A stretch of DNA of 64,000 nucleotides from Phytophthora colocasiae (lineage: Eukaryota > Oomycota > Peronosporomycetes > Peronosporales > Peronosporaceae): NCBI GenBank assembly GCA_018806915.1, contig JAGKQI010000053.1:372001-436000 (forward strand), read 5' to 3'. Position numbers and translations under genes: made by a program. Every line of letters starts with the position of its first letter. Position 1 is the stretch's first letter. The notes below the pieces were generated by a model. It searched no databases and was not told where the DNA came from. It was given only the letters and a program-made list of their open reading frames with translations. Below, one piece after another: positions 1 to 10,700 of the stretch.

Positions 1-118
1 TGTTGCTGCAACAACCCCCACTGGCTCCGTATTCTCACCGGTTTTCTTTTTCAGGAGGCAGATTGGTTGATTTGGTAGCCGCAGGAACGTCAGGTGCGCT
101 ACCTGCTTCGGGAAATAG

Positions 119-1276
119 TCAGGCTTCAAGTGTAGATGTAATAGGCACCACCGGGATCACATCCACAAGCTCATAGTCCCCACGGAAATACAAGTTCAGC
201 AGTAGCCGACGGATGTAGTCATTCGCAACAGTAAATTTCTCGTGAAAATATACGTTCCCACTGCGTCGAGTAGTCACGGTTCCAGTTCGCAGGTCCATCA
301 ACTTGTATCCAGTCGTAGTAGTACTATAGCCCAGGAAAATTGTCAGCACAGACCGCGGGTCCAGCTTTGCTCGCGTTGTACGGGTCTCAGGAGGTACGTA
401 CGCATGTACCAAGCAACCCCAAGTTCGTAGGTGTCGCAGCACCGGTGCAGTGCCGAACAGCAGTTCATGGGGCGACTTCCCGTTCAACGGAGCTGTCGGA
501 AGGAGGTTCAGTGTGTCTACAATGTGTAGAGTAGCTTCACCCCACAAAAGGCTCGGTAGATTGGTTGCATGAAGTACTGCTCGTAGCCCTGGAAGCACTA
601 TACCATTGGCGCGTTCCACAATCCCGTTCTCTTCCGGGGAGTAAGCATTCGTGGTATTAAATTCAATGCCCTTACTCAAGCAGAACCGTTCCAGGTAGGT
701 GTTCACAAATTCTCCACCTTGATCTGAGTGTACCAACGTTACGGAATCTCCTGCACGCTTGAACTGAGTGTTGAGCCGCAATACCAGTTCTTCGATTAGC
801 TTGGCTGCTTCGTCTTTATGCTTCAGCAGATAACACCACTTGTATCGCGTTGCCTCATCTACTACCAGCATGAACACTATTTCGCCAGTTGCCGTGTCTT
901 GATTGATGCCACAGAGATCAACAGATAGCTTTTCCAGTGGGTTCTTCCGCCGCCGTGGCCCACGCTTGTAGGTGGTACGCTTGAACTTAGCCGATAAGCA
1001 AGGAACACATTCATAGTCCTTCAACGACTGCATGTTAAAGTTAAAGCCAAAGTCGACCTTGTCATTAGCCAACTCCTTGATGAGCTTCATGTTCACGTGT
1101 CCAAGGCGATTATGCAGCAATCCCATCACATCCTTGCGCTCTTCAACAGCACCGACCAATCGCACAGACCGCTTCGCACGCAGGCGGTATAGCAGGTCAT
1201 GATGGTCGAAGCGCAGCTTCAACCCATCCTTGCCACGCAGTGCTCTGGTCTTCATTGAAGACAAGCTTAAAACCAC
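119..1276 (-). pseudogene. copia integrase (GAG-pre-integrase plus rve core)
   Basis: This is a 385-codon open stretch. Near its start it carries the zinc-binding HNRLGHVN motif with a later CVPC pair (GAG-pre-integrase). The integrase core follows with the catalytic acidic residues in SVDLCG, HSDQGGEF and SPEENGIVERANG. After the core come the copia-typical motifs WGEA and FGTAP and the RTWGCLVHAYVP stretch. Integrase would insert the cDNA of the element. The methionine at 1276 is only the first ATG of the open frame. The protein is part of a polyprotein whose upstream part lies in another frame (1197-2282), so a frameshift separates protease from integrase. The domain call is firm; function in this copy is unlikely. 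Confidence 0.88.
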
Positions 1277-2282
1277 AGGCGCGCATGTACACTAGGCTTA
1301 TCAGGTTCACGTGGGCATTAGGAGAGTAGTGGACATTGTCCAGGCGGCGAGGCTCCCACTTGCCTATAACTCCGTTTTCGACACGGAACACCACACTTCC
1401 ACTTGCTTCCATGACTTCTGACTGGCCGCAGGCCATCATCACGTTGCTGGAAGTTCCATGCTTCTCATACGAAAAACAAGTCAAATCTCCGCATAGATTA
1501 ACTTGCGATCCACTATCGAGAAGCCATTCAATTTCATCTGCCTGTAAGACAGGGACATGCTCGTCGTCACCAATTACTGCATTCACTGCGTAATCAGGTG
1601 ACGCTGGTGTTGTAGGAGAGTACGTAGGGCTGCGAACAACGGGGCTCAACGGAGGACTCGTGGGTGAGTACTGTGGCGACGCAGCACGTACAGTAACCCC
1701 ACCAGCTCCTGTGTTTCGGCGACGGAGCTGCTGTTCCATTTGCTCCACTGCTTGTAACCCAAGTACCGAACGCACGTCGTTCCGCGAAATCAATCGATCA
1801 TCATTGCTAATTCCTCCAACAGCGTGCTCTGCATGTTCATCACGAGATGTCATGCACTCTACCACCCTGTCACGCGAGACAGTCGGTTCATGTTGCCGGA
1901 GAATAGCTCCACTCAGAGAGCGCACTTGTTCGTCACCTTGATTGGTTTGGGTTTGACGACGTCCTTGGCTGCACTCAGCATCACCACGCCAGTGGCCCTT
2001 CTCACCACAAGCATTGCACTTCGAGTTCCTTTTCTTTTTCGCAATCCTTTCTGCATTAGACTTGCCAGTGTCTGTAGATGCAGCACTTGAGCCACGGATG
2101 CGACCGTATTTGCCACCACGCTGGCGGCGAGGACCTTTTTCACTATTGCCGTGCTGCTGCACAGCATTTGCTTGGGGTTTACTGGCCAGGCCACGGCTGT
2201 TCGCAGTACTGCTGCTTGATTCACGCATTCGCTGGTTACGTTGCATTTCTGCATTCTCCAGACGGCCGCGTGCGTCGCGCAC
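1197..2282 (-). pseudogene. copia gag C-terminus with zinc knuckle, then protease
   Basis: This 361-codon frame starts in the basic, Ser/Arg-rich end of gag. It carries a CX2CX4H knuckle whose last cysteine is six residues after the histidine (CNACGEKGHWRGDAEC), rather than the usual four. A Ser/Pro-rich linker with a repeated SPTYSPTTP-like motif follows. Next comes the aspartic protease with the catalytic triplet in LLDSGSQVNL, and a conserved HVNLISL stretch that normally leads into integrase. The frame is shifted relative to both the upstream gag and the downstream integrase. In an intact element these parts would form one polyprotein. Confidence 0.82.
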
Positions 2283-2602
2283 CGTATATTTGTGTAGTCT
2301 GGATCACGGCGTAGCTTCTCCGTAACTTCATCTGCAATCGTTGGGTAGACTGCGTGAGCCTTGGTCAGCATAACCTTAGCTAGTCGTGAGTCTGAGATGG
2401 AGTCATTATTTTCCGCTAGTTCGCGCTGCATCTTCAGTAGGTCGGCGATGTAGTCTCGCACGGGCTCGTCTGGGTGAAGCATTCGCCCGTAGATTCGTTC
2501 CCAAATCAGCACTGTGTTAACCCCTCGCCCTTGGCCGAAATCCTCAGCTAACACCCGCCATAGCTCGACAGGGTCAGCCAGGTTAACCACATCCTGGTAA
2601 CG
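2271..2602 (-). pseudogene. copia gag middle part (UBN2-like), cut by element A
   Basis: The minus strand encodes an alpha-helical gag segment with typical copia features (ELWRVLAEDFGQG, then DEPVRDYIADLLKMQREL and a segment rich in ADEVTEKL-like helices). The frame is open up to 2602, where A begins, and it matches in frame with the gag start at 31623-31869 once A and one copy of the AACG duplication are removed. A one- or two-base shift near 2270-2290 moves the reading frame into the knuckle-protease frame. The product would be the capsid-forming structural protein. Confidence 0.8.
2599..2602. repeat. target site duplication AACG (left copy; right copy 31623-31626)
   Basis: AACG ends at 2602 just before the LTR start TGTGGTG, and AACG again follows the LTR end CACCACA at 31622. 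The copia gag frame is continuous across the restored site. The two LTRs therefore belong to one insertion of about 29 kb including later insertions. Confidence 0.9.
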
Positions 2603-4224
2603 TGTGGTGAAGCGCGAATAAGAAATCCGAGAAAAGGCAACGTCAGGCCCAGAGAGAGTCGGATCAAGCGACTGGCGAAGCAAGATACCGGCTGATGACC
2701 CCAGATTGCGCGAACGACGGCTGACGAATGGACCCGGGTCAATAATCGTCTTGATCTCTCCGCAAGTGGATGATGGATGACATCTTTATCGAGTGAGACT
2801 AAGCGATCAGAGAGCCCCGCCGTAAGGTCTCACGTAGTGGCTCAGCCCCAGGGAGGCGGAGACCAAAGCAGCGGCAGATCGGGACAGGCACGATCTGCTG
2901 TGGACCGACGACGACCTGATCGTGAGACGCCGCCGAAAAGGGGCCGATATCTAACGATCAGTGTGAATTGCACAAGATCAGTAACGTTACACACTGTGTT
3001 AAGCTGAAGGAGATTCAAGGAGTGCCCGAGGAGACGGCCATGCAGGGATCATCCCGAGAGGAGATTTCCAGTCCGAATAATGGCAGCGGCATCGGTCGCA
3101 CGGGAAGCGACGTTCGAGTTCAAGGAGATCACGATCTAGGATATCGACAACGCGGGGATACGAGATCAAGTAAGAAGGTTGCCGATCAAGACCATCGTTC
3201 CAGATTGCCGATCAAGATCATTGTTCAAGACTACTGTTCAAGATGGCTGACCGCGGATCGACAGATCGACAGATCGGTAGATCAGATCGCGATTAAGGGT
3301 TAGGTAAGATCGAGATCGAAGATCAGAAGAGCAGCTGTATGCCCGGATGTCAGGTGACCGTAGGATAGCAGATGAGGATGGGACTAGTAGACATAGGAAT
3401 AACCGTAAACAGAATCGAATTTGCTCTCTAGTGCGCAAGTGGACTACTTCAGGGACCAAGACAAGGGAAGAGGATAGCATATTGGCCTCCCCTTAGTGTT
3501 CCTACACTTCGCGCACCTAGCTACAGCTAAGACCGGATCCCCGATTTGGCCGGCTTACCTTACGCTAGTGTGAGGATCTCTCGGTATCTCAACAACCCCC
3601 AAGAATCGAATTTGCTCTGGACCTCACTAGTGCCTTCGTCCAAGACTGGAACCGGGAATCACATTGGCCCACCAGCATCAAGAAGGTAAGGAGACGAGAT
3701 CTAGTATAGAGGTTATAACTGGATAATATATTGGCCAGTTTTACCCTATCTAGTGATCTATCCTTTAAGTGCTCATTACGGATCGGAAGGAATTGGCTGC
3801 TTGGCTGGACGATCCCGTCGACTCTCAACCCATCAAGACCCCCGCTATAGGAAGCGGCAAGCATCGTAAAGGAAGGGATCAGATCCCCAACATTGGACCT
3901 TTGGAAGACCTGGATCGAAGACCAGGCGACCGGATCAAGGCTCGAGAACTCGCCTACGACCCGGAGCAACCCCTCCGAGGTAGAGTGAAGTATTCCACGC
4001 TATATCATCACCCCTGCGTCACCCAAGACATTCTTCTCGTCCCAAGACATCTTCAGAAGTCGCCTGGAAGAGCGTAACCCGCCTACCGACGGGTATACAA
4101 GGTGGATACTACACGCAGCAAGATCACGGATCATCGGGGGACCCCCTCCGTTAGTCGGTGTCTGGGCGCAAGTGGTGATCGCGATCCGCCTCAACAAGAT
4201 TTTGGCCAGATCCGCTCTACCACA
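2603..4224 (+). repeat. 5' LTR of element A
   Basis: It runs from TGTGGTGAAGCG to CTACCACA and matches 30187-31622 over its whole length, apart from scattered substitutions and a 191-bp extra segment (3428-3618). Its inner half (after about 3330) also matches the LTR of element B, whereas the outer (U3) half does not. The region 3130-3310 is saturated with GATC. It carries the promoter and polyadenylation functions by family knowledge; no TATA box could be assigned with confidence. Confidence 0.9.
3411..3618. repeat. 174-bp insertion in the LTR flanked by a 17-bp direct repeat
   Basis: A 17-bp sequence beginning AGAATCGAATT occurs at 3411-3427 and again at 3602-3618, with 174 bp between that are absent from the 3' LTR (single copy near 31000). 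The inserted piece has no terminal inverted repeat that I can see and no similarity to the rest of the window. It arose after A inserted. Confidence 0.75.
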
Positions 4225-6201
4225 ATGGTGCGCGTGCCCGGATCTTCTGGTGACTTCGGATATCACCGTGAGTCCCAAGAAGATGTCAAGATAAAAGAAG
4301 AACAAGGGGAAGAAGTGCCTACGAACGTTGGATCGACGGAGGCATTGCTTAAAACGGAAAGATCCACAGATCAGCAGAGTTCTGGGAGGATCTCTACTGA
4401 CAGACACGAGGCAGACCTGGATCGCAACCCAGATCTTGAAGAAAAACCTCGAATTCCTCCCAAGGCCCCTTCGAGGGCCACCGCGGATCTCGATGAGAAT
4501 CGAGATCCGCACACGAGCGATAAGGAATCAGCAAAGTTGAAACCTAATCTGCTCACCAAGTCCACTGTTGCCTCAAGATCGACCAAGAAAAAGAAGATCA
4601 AGAGCACCCGGACGAAACTGAAAGCTCCCGATTCAGAGACAGAAGATGTGATCAACCCAGGATCGACGATCAACAAGGACGCGATCGAGCAGGCCTATTA
4701 CAGGAAGATGCTAAGCGAGACCTTCCGGTGCCAAAATGCGAGGTCCCTCCGGTGCCAAATTCCTGAAATCGCGTATGAAGAAACAAGATACACGATCGGT
4801 GGCTGCAAAACGGGAGGCGAAGACGCCTGATCAGCAAGAAAATCGCCGGATACAGACAGACCAGACCGCGCCGACGACTAATTCCACCGGATCGAGCAAC
4901 AAGTTGGACGACTACTTTCAAATGGCGATGGATCGTTTCTTGAAAGAACGGAATCTCGCGACACCCCGATCGCCGATCAAAGGGGAGTTAGATGTTGAAA
5001 TGGAGTCCGTCACGGCCTCGGATCCGGATGCATGGGAATACGATCCGGACGATATGGGCATACCAAGTTCCGGTGGACAGATGTCGAGCCGAGCAGCGAT
5101 CGCATCCGCGGCGATCGGTCAAGGGTCAAGGAGGATCGTCGATGATCCAGCGGGTCCGAATCTCAGCGATCTCGGATCTAAAAGATTTTGCGGGTAAAGA
5201 TCTGGACGTAGATCGCGCTCGAGCCTGGATCGGTAAGGTCAAGTCGGCGTTCCAGCGCGATCAGGCTACGGAGGAAGAGAAATGCCTCACGTTTGCAGAT
5301 CTGATGGTGGGACCGGCAAAGAACTGGTACAGGCAGCTCAGTCGAACGACGAAAACCAAGTGGGCGGATCTGTTGGACAGTTTCCAGACCCAATATTGTG
5401 GGTTGGGTATGTCGGTAGCGTGGCAATACTATCACGCTCGTAAGCGATCCGAAGAGACTCCTCTCGACTATCTCTACCGGCTCAACGTGGCGGCTTTACG
5501 TGCTAGACTGAAGATCAAGGATGGGAGCCCTAAGGCCCGCCGGGAACATGTAGACCACTACATCGAGACATTGGGAGATCCGGAGTTAGCTGATCGGCTG
5601 ACCCTACTCCGACTGAGTGACGTCGATGAACTGGAGGAAGTACTTCGTGCCCGGGAACGGGCGAAAAGCAGACAGCGTAAATCTGCGTTCGGATCGAAGT
5701 ATAGACAAAAGGCACCGGCCAGTGCCCCGGCAGCACCCACCCGAGCGGTGGTACGGGCGATCCAAACTCAAGATCCGAGCTCGGAATCGGAAGAAATATC
5801 CGGATCGGACGGATCCGATTCTGAAGGCGATCTCCGGAGGATATATCTCGCCGCGTCAGAAGACAAGCAGATCAGCACTGGGGGCGCTCCCCACCAACAG
5901 GATCAGTCGCGATCGCAGGTGAACGCGCAAGATTGAGGCCGGATCACGGATCGCAGGGGTACATCAGATCACGATCGAGGTCGCTGTTCACATTGTGGAT
6001 CGCGGAAGCATACAGATCTGGACTGCTGGAGACGTTTAACCTGTGACAAGTGCGGGAAGAGGGGTCACCCAACGGATCGTTGTCTGTATACCTGCCGTGG
6101 TTGTGGGGAGATCCATGAAGCTGGAGAATGCCCCATGGAAGAATTTTACAACCAGATCCGCAAGTGGTACGACCCGACCCGACATGCCGGATTGTTCCCC
6201 G
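4225..6201 (+). pseudogene. gag of element A (broken)
   Basis: The reading frame is shared with B gag: a charged Lys/Asp/Glu-rich N-terminus, a capsid-like core with the WADLLDSFQTQYCG and DYLYRLNVAALRARL segments, and two cysteine knuckles near the C-terminus (CSHCGSRKHTDLDC and CDKCGKRGHPTDRC) plus a further CRGCG pair. Relative to B, about 0.36 kb is deleted near 4720-4770 with a small duplicated TCCGGTGCCAAA motif at the scar. The frame shifts near 5128, and a CGA codon became TGA at 5934-5936. It stops at 6201, where the first LTR of family C begins. The frame is open upstream to an ATG at 4102 inside the LTR, so the true start is uncertain. Confidence 0.85.
4226..4243 (+). promoter_or_regulatory. 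primer binding site of element A
   Basis: TGGTGCGCGTGCCCGGAT starts one base after the LTR. Its complement has the exact shape of a tRNA 3' end: CCA, discriminator A, a seven-base acceptor strand, a five-base T-stem strand CCGGG, then AT of the T-loop. The same 18 bases follow the 5' LTR of B. I cannot name the tRNA. An ATG (4225) overlaps the site by one base and is in the gag frame. Confidence 0.75.
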
Positions 6202-6652
6202 TGTAATGGGTCTACCTAGACCTATTAGGTGGCGTACACGTGCGCTTACGTATAGGAGGAAGCGTGCAATTAGAATAGACTTAATTTAAGTATACTTATT
6301 TAAATAAGTATAATTAAATCAAATATAACTAAATTAAACTGCAAAATACCGTAAAATGAGAACTGTTATTGAATTTGGCATAAGCCAATTATGGACCTCC
6401 TAAAACTGTTTGTTATCTATTTCTAAAGGGTCTGCCAACGTGTGGTTGGCAGAAACTCTGCTCAGTGATTGGTAGAAATCCGTTACTTTCTACCAATAAT
6501 ATGCACAAATGCACCCAATAATGTGGTTCGCCCATGTATCCATTGGTGTGTACAGCACACCAAGGTCCGAGGCCCATTTCCAACCTCTAACAGTTATCCT
6601 AACTGTTAGAGTTACAAGTGGTACAACCACTTGTACGTGTAACCCCGTTACA
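6202..6652 (-). repeat. LTR 1 of family C (3' LTR of C1)
   Basis: It runs TGTAATGGG to CCGTTACA with terminal inverted TGTAA/TTACA. It is 451 bp against 460 bp for the other two copies; the difference is a 9-bp loss near 6513. It contains several of the short hairpins. The left neighbour is element A gag (GTTCCCCG), which is not repeated to the right of LTR 3. Confidence 0.92.
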
Positions 6653-6753
6653 CCATCCCCCCGTTAAGATTCGACGTATCGGTCTCGATACGTCAATCAA
6701 CAGAACTTGACAAGACCGTCAAGTTCCCGTGAGAAATCCGAGTTCATTTCGCA

Positions 6754-7745
6754 ATGGACTCGCCAACGCCCACGTCTCCGTCCACTTCTGCGGACGCGCA
6801 AGCCTCACCTGCTGCCTCTGCAGCAGGAACAACGACCTCAGCAGTGCCTACTAGCACTGTTGCTTCCAGCGGTTCGACAGAGAAGCTCTCTGTCGCCGTC
6901 TACCATGCTCTTCACAAGGAGAAGCAAGCGAAGAAGACTTCTTCTTCGTTAGCAGGGATCAAACACCCTGCTGGCGTATCGCGAGCGCGTTGCTGCAGCT
7001 CGCGATCGCTACCACTCGTGGTAAGTGTGAACGCCTCCATGATCTGTCCAAGGAAGCGGGGATCGCATGTGCCGTTCCCTTTGGCACACTCTGCCCGTGT
7101 TGCCAACCCTTGGCAACACGTCTCACCGAAAGTGATCTCCTGGGGTACACGGTCGTCGGTGTACCCGATCACATCAAGGAACTTCGTGGTCGTCTCGAGC
7201 CACGCGAAGCTCCGAGTGCTGTGGCTGACCGCAGCACTCCTCGTGCAGGGCTTACCCCTGCAAATTATGGTGGGCTTCGTACGCCCTCACCATTTCCGGA
7301 ACGTCCTCCATCAGGACGTTCCGCGGCTCCCATGTATCTCGATGGGGAGGAAATCCTCTCCAACGAATACGAAAACGAACCCCTTGAGAGTTTGTTCTCT
7401 TATGAGCCACGATCCGCTCCACAATCCAGCGGATCGCTCCACGCGCGTCGCGCAACGGCGGCGGAGGGGGTGGGAACACTCCCTCCGCATGGTCAACGCT
7501 ATGACCATGACGATCGTGCCCTGCACGATCGAGTTGCTGCGCTGGAGCAGACACAGAGCGCTGAGGTAGCTGCTCTGAAGCAGGAGGTTCGTGTCCTCCG
7601 TGCTGAGGTCTGCGAGGCAGCTCAGACTGCCTCGAACCTCTCGTCCGGTCTTGGGACGAGAGTGAACCGATTGATCGACCGTGTCGACGGTCTCGAGAAG
7701 GCCTTCCAGGCCTCTCGCACTCCTCAGTCGGACTACCAACCCTAG
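6754..7745 (+). pseudogene. antisense ORF of C1 (Ser/Pro/Ala-rich head, coiled coil)
   Basis: On the strand opposite to pol, an ATG 102 bp inside the 3' LTR opens a Ser/Thr/Ala/Pro-rich frame. It continues, after a frame break near 6950-7010, into a 252-codon frame ending at 7745. The C-terminal part (7516-7720) has heptad-like runs such as RVAALEQTQSAEVAALKQEV and then LIDRVDGLEKAF, which look like coiled coil. The last 490 bp overlap, antisense, the chromodomain and the Pro-rich linker of pol. C1 lacks 11 bp near 7010 that C2 has. I do not recognise the protein. It may be a real antisense gene, or partly an open shadow of pol; the upstream 500 bp do not overlap pol and support the first view. 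Confidence 0.5.
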
Positions 7746-10700
7746 GTAGTCCGTGCTGCACGTACGGCTTCAACCGCCCGACGTAGAAGGTCGGGTGGAG
7801 CCTCATGCTGGACGGTATGTCCAGCCGGTACGCGTTACCATGCCGTTCAAGTACTTTGAACGGCCCAATGAATCTTGGAGCAAGCTTGCTTGCTCCAAAG
7901 TCAGACACTGCATGTCTAAGTAGGTTTTGTGTAGCTAACAAAACTAATGAACCCTTTTCATTTGTGTTGCCTCTACCAACAGTATCAGCGTTCAGCTTCT
8001 GTCGATCGGCAGAAGCTGCGATAGCATCCTGGACAAACCGTATGACGGCTTGTCTTCGCTGGACAAAGTCTAGCGCACCCGAGCTGAATCCTTTCAGCTT
8101 GTCGCCCTTGTCAGCAGCAGGCCCTGCCTGCTCGCTATCATCTCTCATGTCTGTGCCCGGCACAGACATCGCGCGCTCGTTCCTGCTCGAACGAGACGTC
8201 GCACGCGTCACCGCAGCTGATAGTGTGCTGCTATCAGTTGCATTCTGCGGTTGTTCGGACGCAACCGTAGATCCTCCCCCACTTAAGGAGGAAGCTACCC
8301 TGCCGAGCATGCTCGGCAATCGTGGATGCCTCATGGCGTTCACGTAGAACGGTGTATGCCCTGTCGAGGCATGCACCGAGTTGTTGATGGCAAACTCTGC
8401 CATCGGCAAGCACTCGCTCCAGTGCGGGAACGAGTGAGCGTAGCTCTTCAACGTGTCACCCAGTACACGGTTGACACGTTCGGTCTGTCCGTCCGTCTGC
8501 GGATGATCCGCAGTCGACATTGATAATTGTGAACCAAGAAGTGTAAACACTTCTTGCCAGAACCGCGCTGTGAAGCGTGGATCACGGTCCGACACAATGT
8601 CGAGCGGCATGCCATGCGGTGTTTGAACACCATGTCAACAAACAGTCGCGCAGTCTGCGCGGCTGTAACAGTAGCCGGGACGGCAGCAAGATGAACCATC
8701 TTGCTGAATCTGTCCACAAAGACAACGATGCCCGTCCTCCGCTTGCTGTCAGGCGGAAGACCGAAGACAAAGTCCATGGACATGGACTCACAAACACTCC
8801 GACGGAGTCGGTAGTGATTGAAGAGGAGCCTGCGAGAACTGCGCAGGCATCACGCGTTGATAAACCTCGCAAGCATGTACGTACTTGCGCACCCACTTGT
8901 ACTGGTGGTGCCAGTAGAAGTCACGCGTGAGAAGAGTGTATGTCTTCTCACGACCCGGATGCCCTGCCGTGGGGGCTTCGTGATACTCGAACATGATCCT
9001 CAACCGGAGGTCATGATCATTCGGAACGACAATGCGATCCGCATTGTCGTCTACTGCACTGTACAACATTAGGCCTTCGGGTACACGATAGCGGTGTACA
9101 CGAGCTCGAAGATGAGGGGTTAGCTTCCGACGTGCCCCGTCGGAAGGTGCTGCGAGGAACTCCAGCAGCCCCTTCGCGTCTGCATCCCTTGCATACGCGT
9201 TCTTCACGTCGTCAATCAACGTTGACGACGGCACACTTGTCCTCACGACGCCAACAGCGTTGGCGTCGACCGTCTCCGCATAGTCAGGTCGACGCGATAA
9301 CGCGTCGGCCACTACATTGAGTCTTCCGGGTTCGTACTCCACCCGGAAGTTGTACTCCGCGAAGAAGGACAACCATCTCGCCATACGTTGCGAGATGTGC
9401 GGCGACTTAATCGCCGTACGCAATGACGCGTGGTCTGTATAGACCACGAACGGTCTACTCCCAAGTAGATACACTCGGAACTTTGCGAGTGCATACTTCA
9501 TGGCAAGGAGCTCCTTGTCATGTACGGGATAGTTACGCTCAGCTGGCTTCAGCTGACGCGATTGATAATAAACTACACGATCACGCTCTTCGTGATCGTG
9601 TTGCATCAATGCACATCCGATTGCAAAGTCGGATGCATCGCACACTACGTGGAATGGACGATCTTGGTCCGCCACGGCCAAGATCGGCGCTTCAGTCAAG
9701 CCCTGCTTGACTGCACCGAATGCCTCCTCGCACTCGGTCGTCCAAATCCATTCAGCTTCTTTCTTAAGAAGCTGTGACAACGTCCGAATCTTGCCCGCAT
9801 AGTTGTCCACGTACTTGCACAAGTACGTGGCAAGCCCAAGGAACTGCCTCAGTTCCTTCACATTGGATGGCGTGGGCCATTCATTGATCACTCTGACCTT
9901 CTCTGGGTCAGGGCGCACGCCGTCTTTCCCCACGAGACACCCCAGCACGGGTATCTCGCTCGCCCCGAAGATACACTTCTTCAGGTTCGCATAGAGCTTA
10001 TGTTTCCTCATAAGCTCTAGCAGCTTCCGGAGATGCACCTTGTGTATCTCAATGTCCGTCTTCCCGTTCCCAGACCGGCTGTGGACGAACACGTCGTCGA
10101 AGTAGCTCGGTGCGAAGTCGCGCACCGAGCGCAATAGATGTGTCACGCATCTATTGAACGTCGCAGGGGCGTTCTTAAGCCCCTGTGGCATGGCGAGCCA
10201 CTCCCAAAGCATACCGCTTGGAGTGCTTACCGCTGTGAGAGGGATGTCCCTCTCACGCATGAGGATCTGATAGAATCCATCACGCAGATCTAGAGCACTG
10301 AAGATAGTGCTCAAGGCCATCGAATCGATGATAGCATCTTTTCGCGGTATCGGCGTCTGCGCCGGTATCGTCGCATCGTTCAACTTGTTGTACGCATGAA
10401 CGATGCGCCAGCCGCCCTGTGGTTTCTTAACACAGAACGTTGGGGCACTGTGCGGGGACTTTGACTCCCGCACTTGACCTGCAAGACGACGACTTTCAAA
10501 GAAGTCGTCGATCGCTTGCACTTGTTCACGCGGCAGTGACCACTGCCATGTAACACAGTACTTCGTGCTCGGCACGAGATCAATCTCGTGCTGTACGCCC
10601 TTGTCCTTCGGAAGCTCCGAAGGAATCTCGTCCGGGAGTACATCCTTGTACTCCCGCAGAATCTCGTAATAGGGACTCGACTTCAACGAGTCCCAACTCT

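Larger units (their letters stand above)
1..2602 (-). mobile_element. Ty1/copia retrotransposon, left fragment (integrase to mid-gag)
   Basis: On the minus strand this stretch reads gag, CCHC knuckle, aspartic protease, GAG-pre-integrase and integrase core. Integrase lying before the reverse transcriptase is the Ty1/copia order. The RT/RNase H part would lie to the left of the window, so the element runs off the edge. The right end at 2602 is not an element end: gypsy element A is inserted there, and the gag frame resumes at 31623. Frame breaks near 2270 and near 1200-1276 show that this copy is decayed. Bases 1-118 translate as an unremarkable linker with a stop and show no further domain. 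Confidence 0.9.

Noticed and set aside
242..534. Small plus-strand ORFs opposite the copia integrase
   Set aside because: No domains; they are shadows of the minus-strand integrase frame.
3769..4512. Open frames on both strands of the A LTR
   Set aside because: LTR sequence repeated throughout the window; the frames are not conserved as proteins, apart from the gag extension noted above.
7311..7739. 142-codon minus-strand ORF overlapping the C1 chromodomain region
   Set aside because: Different frame from pol and opposite the antisense coiled coil; its Leu/Ser-rich sequence shows no domain and looks like a shadow.
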